Shown: in pieces, positions 44,626 through 52,766 of the stretch | Position numbering within the stretch: position 1 is the stretch's first letter | Layout of the letters: each line of letters starts with the position of its first letter | Source: Caryophanales bacterium UBA5729 | Lineage (GTDB): Bacteria; Bacillota_I; Bacilli_A; Izemoplasmatales; Hujiaoplasmataceae | NCBI GenBank assembly: GCA_002419505.1 | Contig: DIGF01000037.1 | Span: 1 to 61,016 of the forward strand | Direction of reading: 5' to 3' | Length of the DNA: 61,016 nucleotides | Position numbers and translations under genes: made by a program | The notes under the pieces: model-generated | Told to the model about the DNA's origin: nothing | Seen by the model: the letters and a program-made list of their open reading frames with translations, nothing else | The model's database searches: none

Positions 44626-45244
44626 AGTAGTTGAATTTAACCATCCTTTAATTCAGCACAAAATGAGCATTATCAGAGATAAGAATACCGATACAAAAAC
44701 CTTTAGAGAAAACGTTAATGAAATCGGTTCTTTAGTAACCTATGAAGTTACTCGTGATTTAGAAACTAAAGAAATTGAAATTGAAACGCCAATTGCTAAA
44801 ACTAAAGCTAGAGTCTTAGCCAAAGAAGTGGTTATAGTTCCGATTTTGAGAGCTGGACTCGGCATGGTTGACGGAATCCAAAAAGTAATTCCTACTGCTA
44901 AAGTAGGGCATATTGGCCTTTATCGCGATGAAGAAACTTTAATGCCTCATGAGTATTATTCTAAATTCCCAAAAGAAATAACAGACGCAACAGTCTTGGT
45001 AGTAGACCCAATGTTAGCTACTGGCGGTTCAGTTATCGCAGCGATTGATCGCGTGAAATTGGCTGGAGCAAAAGATATTCGTTATGTTGGAATCGTCGGT
45101 TGCCCAGAAGGAATTAAAGCTTTACAAGAAAAACATCCTGATGTTGATATCTACATGGTTTCCATCGATCCAGGATTAAATAAAATTGGTTATATTGTAC
45201 CGGGCCTTGGAGACTGTGGCGACAGACTTTTCGGAACCAAGTAA
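44618..45244 (+). CDS. upp: Uracil phosphoribosyltransferase
   Basis: 208 residues starting MSKVVEFNHPLIQHKMSIIRD, with GAGGAAG upstream. The ATG is inside the rpiB end, and a longer upstream frame reads through rpiB and is not used. The PRPP-binding motif VLVVDPMLATGGSVIAA (about 128-144) and the C-terminal GLGDCGDRLFGT uracil-binding region are intact. It salvages uracil to UMP. It precedes the ATP synthase genes, as in Bacillus. Confidence 0.95.
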   Translation: MSKVVEFNHPLIQHKMSIIRDKNTDTKTFRENVNEIGSLVTYEVTRDLETKEIEIETPIAKTKARVLAKEVVIVPILRAGLGMVDGIQKVIPTAKVGHIGLYRDEETLMPHEYYSKFPKEITDATVLVVDPMLATGGSVIAAIDRVKLAGAKDIRYVGIVGCPEGIKALQEKHPDVDIYMVSIDPGLNKIGYIVPGLGDCGDRLFGTK

Positions 45245-45245
45245 T

Positions 45246-45497
45246 ATGAGTGATAAAAAAACCAAATCTAATTATTTTGTTTTCAATATGATAATCCAGT
45301 TTTTCGTTGAGACGTTAGTGGCAATGGTAATTGGTTATTTTATTGGTAAATATCTAGATGAGAAACTGTTTCCTGATAAAAGTATCTTAGTATATATTTT
45401 TATCATTTTTGGAATCTTTGCTGGTCTTTCTAATCTCATAAAGCGCGCCTTATCTTTCAGCAAAGGAGATAGTGATGAAGAAAACAAACCTAATTGA
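45246..45497 (+). CDS. AtpZ/AtpI-like small membrane protein
   Basis: 83 residues with two transmembrane helices (about 10-33 and 44-63). The layout, MIIQFFVETLVAMVIGYFIGKYLDE then a second helix and a hydrophilic tail, matches the AtpZ/ATPase-gene-1 family next to F-ATPase genes. I place the start at the ATG at 45246, one base after the upp stop. There is no strong Shine-Dalgarno, so translation is probably coupled. Its likely role is helping Mg2+ uptake or c-ring assembly. Confidence 0.72.
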   Translation: MSDKKTKSNYFVFNMIIQFFVETLVAMVIGYFIGKYLDEKLFPDKSILVYIFIIFGIFAGLSNLIKRALSFSKGDSDEENKPN

Positions 45498-45861
45498 AAA
45501 AATCTTTCTTTTCTCATGGCCTTATGCCATTATCTTTGCGCTAATAACCTATATCATTACCCAAAATATCGATTTCGTCCTAAGTTTTATCTTAGGTGTA
45601 GGTTCAAGTCTTTTGATGAATTCGCTTAATTATCGGATTATGAAAAATCTTTATAAAAATAATCCCGAATTAATCAAATCAAGGACAATTATAATCTACT
45701 TAGTGAAGTTCGTGTTTTTTGGGTTAATTCTTTATATAACCTATAATAATCCCGAAGAATGGAATGTCTATTTCACCTTCGTCGGTTTATTAACTTATCG
45801 CATCGTCTCTTTCCCTGTGACGTTAATTTTTGCGAAGAGGGAAGGTGAGAACAGTGATTAA
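45475..45861 (+). CDS. atpI: ATP synthase subunit I (AtpI)
   Basis: 128 residues with four hydrophobic segments. Typical ATP synthase I layout: a FSWPYAIIFALI first helix, then a GVGSSLLMNSLNY segment with the conserved small-residue loop. It acts as a chaperone for c-ring assembly. AAAGGAG seven bases before the ATG selects 45475 over the GTG at 45472. Both ends overlap neighbours, the next gene atpB by 8 bases. Confidence 0.8.
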   Translation: MKKTNLIEKIFLFSWPYAIIFALITYIITQNIDFVLSFILGVGSSLLMNSLNYRIMKNLYKNNPELIKSRTIIIYLVKFVFFGLILYITYNNPEEWNVYFTFVGLLTYRIVSFPVTLIFAKREGENSD

Positions 45862-46528
45862 ATTTACCTTGTTTGAACAATTGTCACCGCAGATAAGATC
45901 AACGATAATTATTTTTATTGCTTTAGCCTTGGTTTTCATTATTGTTGGGATTAAAGTTAAAAAACTTGATCCTAATAAAACACCAAAAGGTTTTATCTTT
46001 TTTACAATTCTTTTAGTGGATGGTTTCAATAAATTCACCTCTGAATACATCGTTGGCAAGAAGTTTAAGTTCTTCGCTCCGTATCTATTCACAATCATCG
46101 TTTTCTTGTCTTTAGCCAACACGGCAGCGCTATTTGGCTTAGCTCCACCATTATCAAATCTTGGGGTGGCTTTATCGTTTTCCGTTCTGACATACATGAT
46201 AATTAAGGTAGCTGAAATTAAATATCTTGGACCAATCAAGAAAATCGATGCACTTTTAGGACCTTTTAAACCGATTTCACCTTTAATGTTACCAATAAAT
46301 TTAATCGGTGAAATATCAACGCCATTTTCCATGGGTTTGCGTTTGTTCGTTAATCTGATGGGAGGCGCCGTAATCGCTGCGATGGTTTATGCGGCTTTAC
46401 ATTGGACTTTAGGAATTTTTGCTGGATTATTTCTCCATGCTATGTTTGATATCTTTTTTGGATTAATCCAAGCTTTCGTATTTTTCATGCTCACGACAGT
46501 TAATATTGCAATGGCGACAGACGCTTAA
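45854..46528 (+). CDS. atpB: ATP synthase subunit a
   Basis: 224 residues from the GTG at 45854, with GGAAGG upstream and an 8-base overlap with atpI. The TTG 24 bases earlier has no site and is not used. The essential Arg of the ion channel is in FSMGLRLFVNLMGG (about residue 164). About five transmembrane helices. With subunit c it forms the ion path through Fo. The ion is discussed under atpE. Confidence 0.92.
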   Translation: MIKFTLFEQLSPQIRSTIIIFIALALVFIIVGIKVKKLDPNKTPKGFIFFTILLVDGFNKFTSEYIVGKKFKFFAPYLFTIIVFLSLANTAALFGLAPPLSNLGVALSFSVLTYMIIKVAEIKYLGPIKKIDALLGPFKPISPLMLPINLIGEISTPFSMGLRLFVNLMGGAVIAAMVYAALHWTLGIFAGLFLHAMFDIFFGLIQAFVFFMLTTVNIAMATDA

Positions 46529-46552
46529 AAAAAATAATAGGAGGAAATTATT

Positions 46553-46831
46553 ATGTTTGGAATGATTTTTGATTCAGTTTTAAGATTTGCAGTTGAATAC
46601 AATGAACACTTTAGTAGCGGTATGGCTTATTTAGGTGCTGGGATTGCTGTAGTAGCCGGACTAGGGCCTGGGATTGGTCAAGGTTTCGCTGCTGGTAAAG
46701 CGGCTGAAGCAGTTGGACGTCAACCAGAAGCTCAAACTAAAATCTTAGTAACAACTTTAGTAACTCAAGCAGTTGCGGAGACCACTGGTCTATACGCATT
46801 GTTAGTAGCGATTTTATTAATCGGAAAATAA
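46553..46831 (+). CDS. atpE: ATP synthase subunit c, Na+-type
   Basis: 92 residues forming two helices with the usual polar loop GRQPEA. The ion-binding residues are Pro39, Gln43, Glu76, Thr77, Thr78 and Tyr81. These line up with Pro28, Gln32, Glu65, Ser66, Thr67 and Tyr70 of the Na+-binding c subunit of Ilyobacter tartaricus at a constant +11 offset. H+-only c subunits lack the Gln and the Thr/Ser pair. The N-terminal ~20 residues are longer than usual. GGAGGAAAT precedes the ATG. Confidence 0.95.
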   Translation: MFGMIFDSVLRFAVEYNEHFSSGMAYLGAGIAVVAGLGPGIGQGFAAGKAAEAVGRQPEAQTKILVTTLVTQAVAETTGLYALLVAILLIGK

Positions 46832-46862
46832 GCGCACTTACTAGTTTTAAAGGAGGGCAATT

Positions 46863-47399
46863 ATGTCCGTTATAGAAAGAATTATGCAAGCCGTTCAAGA
46901 AGGGATTGAAACAGCTTTAGGTATCAATCTCCTTGATATGATTATTCAAATCGCCGCGACTTTAATTCTTGTTTTGATTGTGAAGAAATTCTTTTGGGGT
47001 CGAATTACCGATTTTTTAGAAAAACGGCAAAATATTATGGACCAAGAGATGGACCAAGCCAAAACGAGCAATATTGAGGCTGAAGAGTTAAAACTTAAAC
47101 GCGAAGAAGAATATAATCAACTGAGAATGCAGTCCAAGTCTTATTTAGATAATGCCAAACAAAAAGCTGAAGCAGAAAAACAAAGAATTATTTTTGATGC
47201 TAAAGCCAATGCTGAAAATCTTTTAGACCGAACAAATAAAGAAATTGAGGCAGAAAAAACCAAAGCTAAAGAAGAATTAAAACAAGAAGTTGTTGATTTA
47301 GCGGCTTTGATGGCGGAAAAGATTATCGGGGAAGTTGTCGATCAATCTAAGTATCAAGACTTGTTAATCGAAGATTTAGAAAGAAGTGAAAAATCATGA
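46863..47399 (+). CDS. atpF: ATP synthase subunit b
   Basis: 178 residues. One N-terminal transmembrane segment (about 21-42) and then a long charged helix/coiled coil (about 55-165) that forms the peripheral stalk with delta. AAGGAGG precedes the ATG. The stop overlaps the next ATG as ATGA. Confidence 0.93.
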   Translation: MSVIERIMQAVQEGIETALGINLLDMIIQIAATLILVLIVKKFFWGRITDFLEKRQNIMDQEMDQAKTSNIEAEELKLKREEEYNQLRMQSKSYLDNAKQKAEAEKQRIIFDAKANAENLLDRTNKEIEAEKTKAKEELKQEVVDLAALMAEKIIGEVVDQSKYQDLLIEDLERSEKS

Positions 47400-47917
47400 C
47401 CGACGTAGCGATTTCCTATGCTCGTGCGGTTTTTTCGCTTGCTTTAGAAAGAAATATAGAAACAGAGATTTTAAAATCAATCCAAGGTTTTAAAAATAGT
47501 CTAGGTGAGGAAGAATGGAAGTTTTTCCTTCATCCTAAAATTACTAAAGTGGAAAAACATCAAGTCTTAGAAGCTTTAAACTTAGACAACTTAACTTTAA
47601 ACTTCTTAAAAGTTCTGATCGACAATAGCCGTTTTGCATTACTGGAAAATATTATCGTCGCTTATTTAGAACTTTTAAACGATCTAAAAAACGTTGCTTT
47701 AGTAAAAGTATTCACTAAGTTGAAACTATCTGAGACGAATCTTGAAAAGTTGGAAAAAGCGTTAGTACTTAGATTACATAAACAAGTTAAAATCGAAGAA
47801 ATTATGGATCAAAATTTAATCGGAGGCATCAAAATCGTCTATCAAGGCGAAGTAATCGATTTAACGATAAAATCCTTAATTAACGATATCAAGACCCAAT
47901 TAACAGGAGGCAACTAA
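47396..47917 (+). CDS. atpH: ATP synthase subunit delta
   Basis: 173 residues. Standard OSCP/delta form: ISYARAVFSLALE near the N-terminus and LIGGIKIVYQGEVIDLTIK near the C-terminus. It joins the peripheral stalk to the alpha-beta head. It overlaps atpF by four bases, and atpA follows with a one-base gap. Confidence 0.94.
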   Translation: MTDVAISYARAVFSLALERNIETEILKSIQGFKNSLGEEEWKFFLHPKITKVEKHQVLEALNLDNLTLNFLKVLIDNSRFALLENIIVAYLELLNDLKNVALVKVFTKLKLSETNLEKLEKALVLRLHKQVKIEEIMDQNLIGGIKIVYQGEVIDLTIKSLINDIKTQLTGGN

Positions 47918-47918
47918 G

Positions 47919-49424
47919 TTGAAACTAGATCCTTTAGAAATCAGTTCTTTACTGAAAGAACAGATTAAAAAATATGAAAAACAAATAAAAACTGAACATG
48001 TGGGTTCAGTTATTTCCGTTGGTGATGGGATTGCCTTGGTATATGGCATTGATAAAGCCATGGCAGGCGAGCTGCTAGTTTTCCCTAACGGTGTCTATGG
48101 AATGGTTCAAAACTTAGAAAAAAACCATGTAGGGGCGATTTTACTTAACGATTCCACTTTAGTTAAGGAAGGAATGGAAGTGAAAGCTACCGGGAAAATC
48201 TTAGAAATTGGTGTCGGTGAAGAAATCATCGGTAGAGTAATCAATCCCTTAGGTCAAGCTTTAGATGGTTTAGGTAGGATTGAAACTAAGAAAACTAGAC
48301 CGATTGAAAGAAAAGCCACAGGAGTTATTGAACGGCAATCAGTTAACGAACCACTAGAAACCGGAATCAAAGTTTTAGACGCTTTAGTTCCGATTGGTAG
48401 AGGTCAAAGAGAGTTAATCATTGGCGATAGACAAACAGGTAAAACTTCTATTGCGGTTGATACAATCATCAATCAAAAAGGTAAAGATGTTATTTGTATT
48501 TATGTTGCTATCGGTCAAAAACAATCAACAGTTTTAAATGTTTATGAAACTTTAAAACAGTTTGGCGCTATGGAATATTCGATAATCGTAGCGGCGAGCG
48601 CATCAGACCCTGCTCCTTTATTATATTTAGCTCCTTACTCTGGAGTTTCTATAGCTGAAGAATTTATGTTTCAAGGCAAACCGGTTTTAATAATCTACGA
48701 TGATTTAACTAAGCATGCGATTGCTTATCGGGAATTATCATTACTGTTAAGAAGACCACCAGGAAGAGAAGCTTTCCCGGGAGATGTTTTTTACTTGCAT
48801 TCACGCTTGTTAGAAAGAGCGGCGAAATTAAGCGACGCTTTAGGCGCTGGGTCAATTACTGCCTTACCGATTATTGAAACTCAAGAAGGCGATATCTCAG
48901 CTTATATTCCTACCAATGTAATTTCGATTACCGACGGACAGATTTTCTTGCAGTCACAGTTATTCTACTCAGGAATCCGTCCAGCAATCAATGCTGGGTT
49001 ATCAGTATCGCGGGTTGGTGGAGCAGCTCAACATAAAGCAATTAAAAAAGTTTCCGGCACTTTAAGGTTAGATCTTGCAAGTTACCGTGAGTTAGAAGCA
49101 TTTACGCAATTTGGTTCTGATTTAGATGACGCAACGAAGTCAAAACTTGATCGAGGCGAAAGAACTGTAGAGATCTTAAAACAAGGTTTGCATGAACCAA
49201 TGCCTTTTGAACTGCAAACAATTTCGATTTTCGCTTTAGCTAACGGCTTCTTAGATCAAATTAAAATTCCTGACGTTAAACGCTATGAAAAAGAGCTTCA
49301 TCAATTCTTTATTAGTGATAAAGAAGCAATGCAAGTATTAGCGGAAATTAAAGATACTAAAGATTTAAAAAATAGAGAAGCATTAATTGCACAAATCGAT
49401 AGATTTAATCAAGACTTTATTTAA
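47919..49424 (+). CDS. atpA: ATP synthase subunit alpha
   Basis: 501 residues. Walker A GDRQTGKTSIA (about 169-179), the ALPIIETQEGDISAYIPTNVISITDGQ segment and the arginine finger in PAINAGLSVSRVGGAAQ are intact. It has a TTG start at 47919 preceded by AGGAGG, the only convincing TTG start of a major gene here. Confidence 0.97.
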   Translation: MKLDPLEISSLLKEQIKKYEKQIKTEHVGSVISVGDGIALVYGIDKAMAGELLVFPNGVYGMVQNLEKNHVGAILLNDSTLVKEGMEVKATGKILEIGVGEEIIGRVINPLGQALDGLGRIETKKTRPIERKATGVIERQSVNEPLETGIKVLDALVPIGRGQRELIIGDRQTGKTSIAVDTIINQKGKDVICIYVAIGQKQSTVLNVYETLKQFGAMEYSIIVAASASDPAPLLYLAPYSGVSIAEEFMFQGKPVLIIYDDLTKHAIAYRELSLLLRRPPGREAFPGDVFYLHSRLLERAAKLSDALGAGSITALPIIETQEGDISAYIPTNVISITDGQIFLQSQLFYSGIRPAINAGLSVSRVGGAAQHKAIKKVSGTLRLDLASYRELEAFTQFGSDLDDATKSKLDRGERTVEILKQGLHEPMPFELQTISIFALANGFLDQIKIPDVKRYEKELHQFFISDKEAMQVLAEIKDTKDLKNREALIAQIDRFNQDFI

Positions 49425-49438
49425 GAAGGAGGTAGACC

Positions 49439-50296
49439 ATGGCTTCATTAAGAGATATCAAAAAGAAAATAGAAGCGACTCGTAAAACTTCACAAATCAC
49501 TAAAGCCATGAATATGGTTTCTGCCTCAAAACTGAGAAAGGTAGAAAAGCAATTCAAGGCTTTTCAACCAATCAAAGCGAAGGTAAAGCAGTTATTAGAA
49601 CATGTATTATCTACTAATCCTGAATATTCTCATCCTTTACTAGAAACAAGAAAAATTAAAAAAGTGGGTTATATTCTAGTCACGAGCGACAGAGGATTAG
49701 CCGGACCTTATAACAGTCAAATTCTTAAATATTTTGAAAGCATCATCAAAAATGATAATCACGAATATGTTGTCGGAACCATCGGTTATAAAGCTTATAG
49801 TTATTGCAAAAAGAAAAATCATCCTTTGCTAAATAAAGAATCAATTAATTCTCGCGACGATTTGAAATTTATTGATTTCCAAGTAATGTCTCGAGCTTTC
49901 ATCAATCTTTATTTAGAAAGAAGGGTCGATAAAATCGTCATGATTTATTCCGATTATATCAACACCTTAACTCAGATTGTTAGAGAAGAAGTTTTATTGC
50001 CGATAACCGATTTAATTAAAGATGAAAAAAGAATGGTTTCCGAGTATATCTTCGAGCCTACAGTTGAAGATGTTGTGGATCAACTCTTGCCCATCTACTT
50101 AGAAAATACCCTTTACGGAATAATTTTAGATGCTAAAACAGCTGAACATGCATCAAGAATGACAGCGATGAAAAACGCTACTGATAACGCTAAAGAAATT
50201 ATTCGTAAACAAAATCTCGTTTATAATCGTGCGCGACAAGCACAAATCACAATTGAACTCACCGATATCATCGGTGGAGCCAATGCGGTTAACTAG
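49439..50296 (+). CDS. atpG: ATP synthase subunit gamma
   Basis: 285 residues. The N-terminal helix (LRDIKKKIEATRKTSQITKAMNMVSASKL) and the C-terminal helix (ASRMTAMKNATDNAKEII) form the rotating shaft inside the alpha-beta ring. AAGGAGGT precedes the ATG. Confidence 0.95.
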   Translation: MASLRDIKKKIEATRKTSQITKAMNMVSASKLRKVEKQFKAFQPIKAKVKQLLEHVLSTNPEYSHPLLETRKIKKVGYILVTSDRGLAGPYNSQILKYFESIIKNDNHEYVVGTIGYKAYSYCKKKNHPLLNKESINSRDDLKFIDFQVMSRAFINLYLERRVDKIVMIYSDYINTLTQIVREEVLLPITDLIKDEKRMVSEYIFEPTVEDVVDQLLPIYLENTLYGIILDAKTAEHASRMTAMKNATDNAKEIIRKQNLVYNRARQAQITIELTDIIGGANAVN

Positions 50297-50304
50297 GAGG
50301 AAAT

Positions 50305-51711
50305 ATGCCTAAACAAGGAAAAATTATTCAAGTCATGGGTCCGGTAGTTGATGTTGAATTCACCGGTGAAATGCCCCAAATCAATAACGCTTTAGAAATT
50401 AAAGTTAGTGCAGAAAAAAATCATGGAGTTGAGATTAATCTTACTCTAGAAGTTTCTCTGTTTTTAGGTGGCGGTATCTTAAGAACAATCGCAATGGATT
50501 CAACTGATGGTTTAGTTAGAGGAATGGATGTTATCGATACTGGTAAAGCAATTTCGGTTCCAGTTGGTAATGTTACTTTAGGAAGAATCTTTAACGTTCT
50601 AGGCGAACCGATTGACGGCAAACCGCTTGAAGGTGAATTTGAAAGATCGCCGATTCATAGATCAGCACCTAAATTAGAAGATTTAAATGCTGATACTGAA
50701 ATTTTAGAGACCGGAATTAAAGTTGTAGATCTATTGGCGCCTTATATTAAGGGTGGTAAGATTGGTCTTTTTGGTGGAGCTGGTGTCGGTAAAACCGTGT
50801 TAATTCAAGAACTTATTAATAACGTTGCTCAAGAACATGGGGGAATTTCTGTTTTTGCCGGTGTTGGTGAAAGAACCAGAGAAGGTAATGACTTATATCA
50901 CGAAATGACTGAATCAGGAGTTATTAAAAAAACAGCCATGGTCTTTGGTCAAATGAATGAACCGCCAGGAGCGAGAATGCGGGTTGGTTTATCTGGTTTA
51001 ACAATGGCTGAACATTTTAGAGACAAAGAAAAACAAGACGTTTTATTATTCATCGATAATATTTTCCGGTTTACTCAAGCTGGATCTGAAGTAAGTGCAC
51101 TTTTAGGCAGAATGCCTTCAGCAGTTGGTTATCAACCAACTCTAGCAACTGATATGGGGCTTTTACAAGAAAGAATTACTTCAACTAAAGACGGTTCCAT
51201 TACTTCAATTCAAGCGGTATATGTACCGGCAGACGATTATACTGACCCAGCGCCAGCTACGACTTTTACGCATTTAGACGCAACTACGAATTTATCGCGT
51301 AAGATTTCTGAAGAAGGAATTTATCCAGCAGTGGATCCTTTAGCATCCACTTCGAGAGCCTTAACTCCGGAAATTGTTGGTGAGGAACATTATCATGTAG
51401 CTAGAGAAGTTCAAAGAACTTTGCAAAGATATAATGATTTATTAGATATTATCGCAATTTTAGGGATGGACGAACTAAGTGAAGAAGATAAATTAGTAGT
51501 TCACCGAGCGAGAAGAATTAGATTATTCCTTTCCCAAAATTTCCATGTGGCTGAGCAATTTACCGGTCAAAAAGGCAGTTTCGTTAAAGTTAGCGATACC
51601 ATCAAAGGCTTTAAAGAATTATTAGCGGGTAAGTATGACCATTTACCAGAAGATGCTTTCCGTTTAGTCGGAAACATTGAAGAAGCAGTAAAAAAAGCTG
51701 AAAGAATGTAA
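50305..51711 (+). CDS. atpD: ATP synthase subunit beta
   Basis: 468 residues. Walker A GGAGVGKTVLIQELI (about 153-167), the catalytic Glu in GERTREGND, Walker B VLLFIDNIFRFTQAGSEVSALLGRMPSAVGYQPTL-type region, and the DELSEEDK segment are all present. Catalytic sites for ATP synthesis. Start after GGAGGAA. Confidence 0.97.
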   Translation: MPKQGKIIQVMGPVVDVEFTGEMPQINNALEIKVSAEKNHGVEINLTLEVSLFLGGGILRTIAMDSTDGLVRGMDVIDTGKAISVPVGNVTLGRIFNVLGEPIDGKPLEGEFERSPIHRSAPKLEDLNADTEILETGIKVVDLLAPYIKGGKIGLFGGAGVGKTVLIQELINNVAQEHGGISVFAGVGERTREGNDLYHEMTESGVIKKTAMVFGQMNEPPGARMRVGLSGLTMAEHFRDKEKQDVLLFIDNIFRFTQAGSEVSALLGRMPSAVGYQPTLATDMGLLQERITSTKDGSITSIQAVYVPADDYTDPAPATTFTHLDATTNLSRKISEEGIYPAVDPLASTSRALTPEIVGEEHYHVAREVQRTLQRYNDLLDIIAILGMDELSEEDKLVVHRARRIRLFLSQNFHVAEQFTGQKGSFVKVSDTIKGFKELLAGKYDHLPEDAFRLVGNIEEAVKKAERM

Positions 51712-51729
51712 AGCGGAGGTAAGTAAGTT

Positions 51730-52122
51730 ATGAAAATTTCGATAGTTACACCTGATGGCGAATTATATAATGAGACTGTAAGTGCAGTCATTGTTTCGGC
51801 GTCTAATAATGGTGACTACGAAATCTTGACTGATCACTTACCGATAATTTCTACAATAGATACCGGTTATATCAAACTCCAACAAGACAAGTTAATCTAC
51901 TATGTCGTAATCATTAATGGCGTTGTGGAAAACCATCACAATAAAATTACTGTCATTGCTCAAGATGCCTTTATTGGTGAATCAAAAGAAGAAGCGATGA
52001 AGAATTTGATTGAGATTAGAGAAAATCGAATTGAAGAAAATCGTGAAAGAAATATTGAACTGGCCAAAGCTGAAAAAGAATTGTTAAAACAAATAAAACA
52101 GACCGGTGCTGGACAACTTTAG
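51730..52122 (+). CDS. atpC: ATP synthase subunit epsilon
   Basis: 130 residues. An N-terminal beta-sandwich (MKISIVTPDGELYNE, DHLPIISTIDTGYIKL) and a C-terminal helical pair with the charged NRIEENRERNIELAKAEKEL stretch. It regulates the enzyme by its mobile C-terminal helices. AGCGGAGG lies upstream at normal spacing. Confidence 0.93.
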   Translation: MKISIVTPDGELYNETVSAVIVSASNNGDYEILTDHLPIISTIDTGYIKLQQDKLIYYVVIINGVVENHHNKITVIAQDAFIGESKEEAMKNLIEIRENRIEENRERNIELAKAEKELLKQIKQTGAGQL

Positions 52123-52130
52123 GGGGAATT

Positions 52131-52577
52131 ATGAGAATAAGAGGATTTGAAGTAGTTAGTGATTATGCAAATCAGAATCTTTCTTTACCGGAAAGAAAAA
52201 CCAGGGCGAGCGCTGGTTATGATTTAGCTTGTGCAAAAGACTTTGTCATCAAAGCTAAAACACACGGTTTTGTGCCCACGGGCTTAAAAGCTTATATGCC
52301 TGAAAATGAAGTTTTACAAATTTATCCTCGCAGTTCTTTAGGTTTTAAAAAGAGTTTAGTATTGCTTAATTCTGTTGGGGTAATCGATTCCGATTATTAT
52401 AACAATGAAGATAATGAAGGCGAGATTTTAATCATTCTTTATAACTTTGGTGATGAGGATGTTTTACTAAAAAAAGGTGAAAGAATCGCTCAAGGGATTT
52501 TTATGAATTATTTGGTTATTGACAGCGATGAAAACGATAATTTAAGAGTTGGAGGGTTAGGTTCTACAGGGAACTAA
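52131..52577 (+). CDS. dut: dUTP diphosphatase
   Basis: 148 residues of the trimeric dUTPase fold. The motifs are ASAGYDLAC (motif 1), PRSSLGFKKS (motif 2), GVIDSDYYN (motif 3), KGERIAQGIF (motif 4) and the flexible C-terminal GGLGSTG (motif 5). It hydrolyses dUTP to dUMP. It follows atpC after eight bases with AGGGGG upstream. The final 26 bases of the gene form one arm of the terminator stem. Confidence 0.93.
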   Translation: MRIRGFEVVSDYANQNLSLPERKTRASAGYDLACAKDFVIKAKTHGFVPTGLKAYMPENEVLQIYPRSSLGFKKSLVLLNSVGVIDSDYYNNEDNEGEILIILYNFGDEDVLLKKGERIAQGIFMNYLVIDSDENDNLRVGGLGSTGN

Positions 52578-52591
52578 ACCCTCTTTTTTTT
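52552..52591 (+). terminator. Intrinsic terminator embedded in the dut 3-prime end
   Basis: GAGGGTT (52552-52558) pairs with AACCCTC (52577-52583), with an inner GTTC/GGAAC stem, then eight T. The left arm encodes the conserved motif 5 of dUTPase. Confidence 0.88.
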
Positions 52592-52617
52592 ATAGCCTTA
52601 GCTGCGGTAAATAATAC

Positions 52618-52646
52618 TTGATTTATTACTGAAAATTTGATAAAAT
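52618..52646 (+). promoter_or_regulatory. Promoter of rpsB
   Basis: TTGATT (52618-52623) and TAAAAT (52641-52646) with a 17-base spacer. Confidence 0.78.
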
Positions 52647-52654
52647 ACAAGAGC

Positions 52655-52760
52655 CGTAAAAAATACGCACACTCAGGAGTTTTTGTCCTTGAGCTTAAAA
52701 GTTCTTTTAAGTGGACAAGCAGACGTTGATTGGGTGGAGGAAAAATCAAAAAGGAGGAAA
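52655..52760 (+). promoter_or_regulatory. Structured 5-prime leader of rpsB
   Basis: Two exclusive folds share TCC at 52686-52688. One pairs CTCAGGA (52672-52678) with TCCTTGAG (52686-52693). The other pairs TTGTCC (52683-52688) with GGACAA (52713-52718) around an inner CTTAAAA/TTTTAAG hairpin (52694-52711). TCCTT (52686-52690) is also complementary to the AAGGA of the Shine-Dalgarno (52751-52755). Consistent with autoregulation by S2, which is inferred. Confidence 0.4.
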
Positions 52761-52766
52761 AGATTT

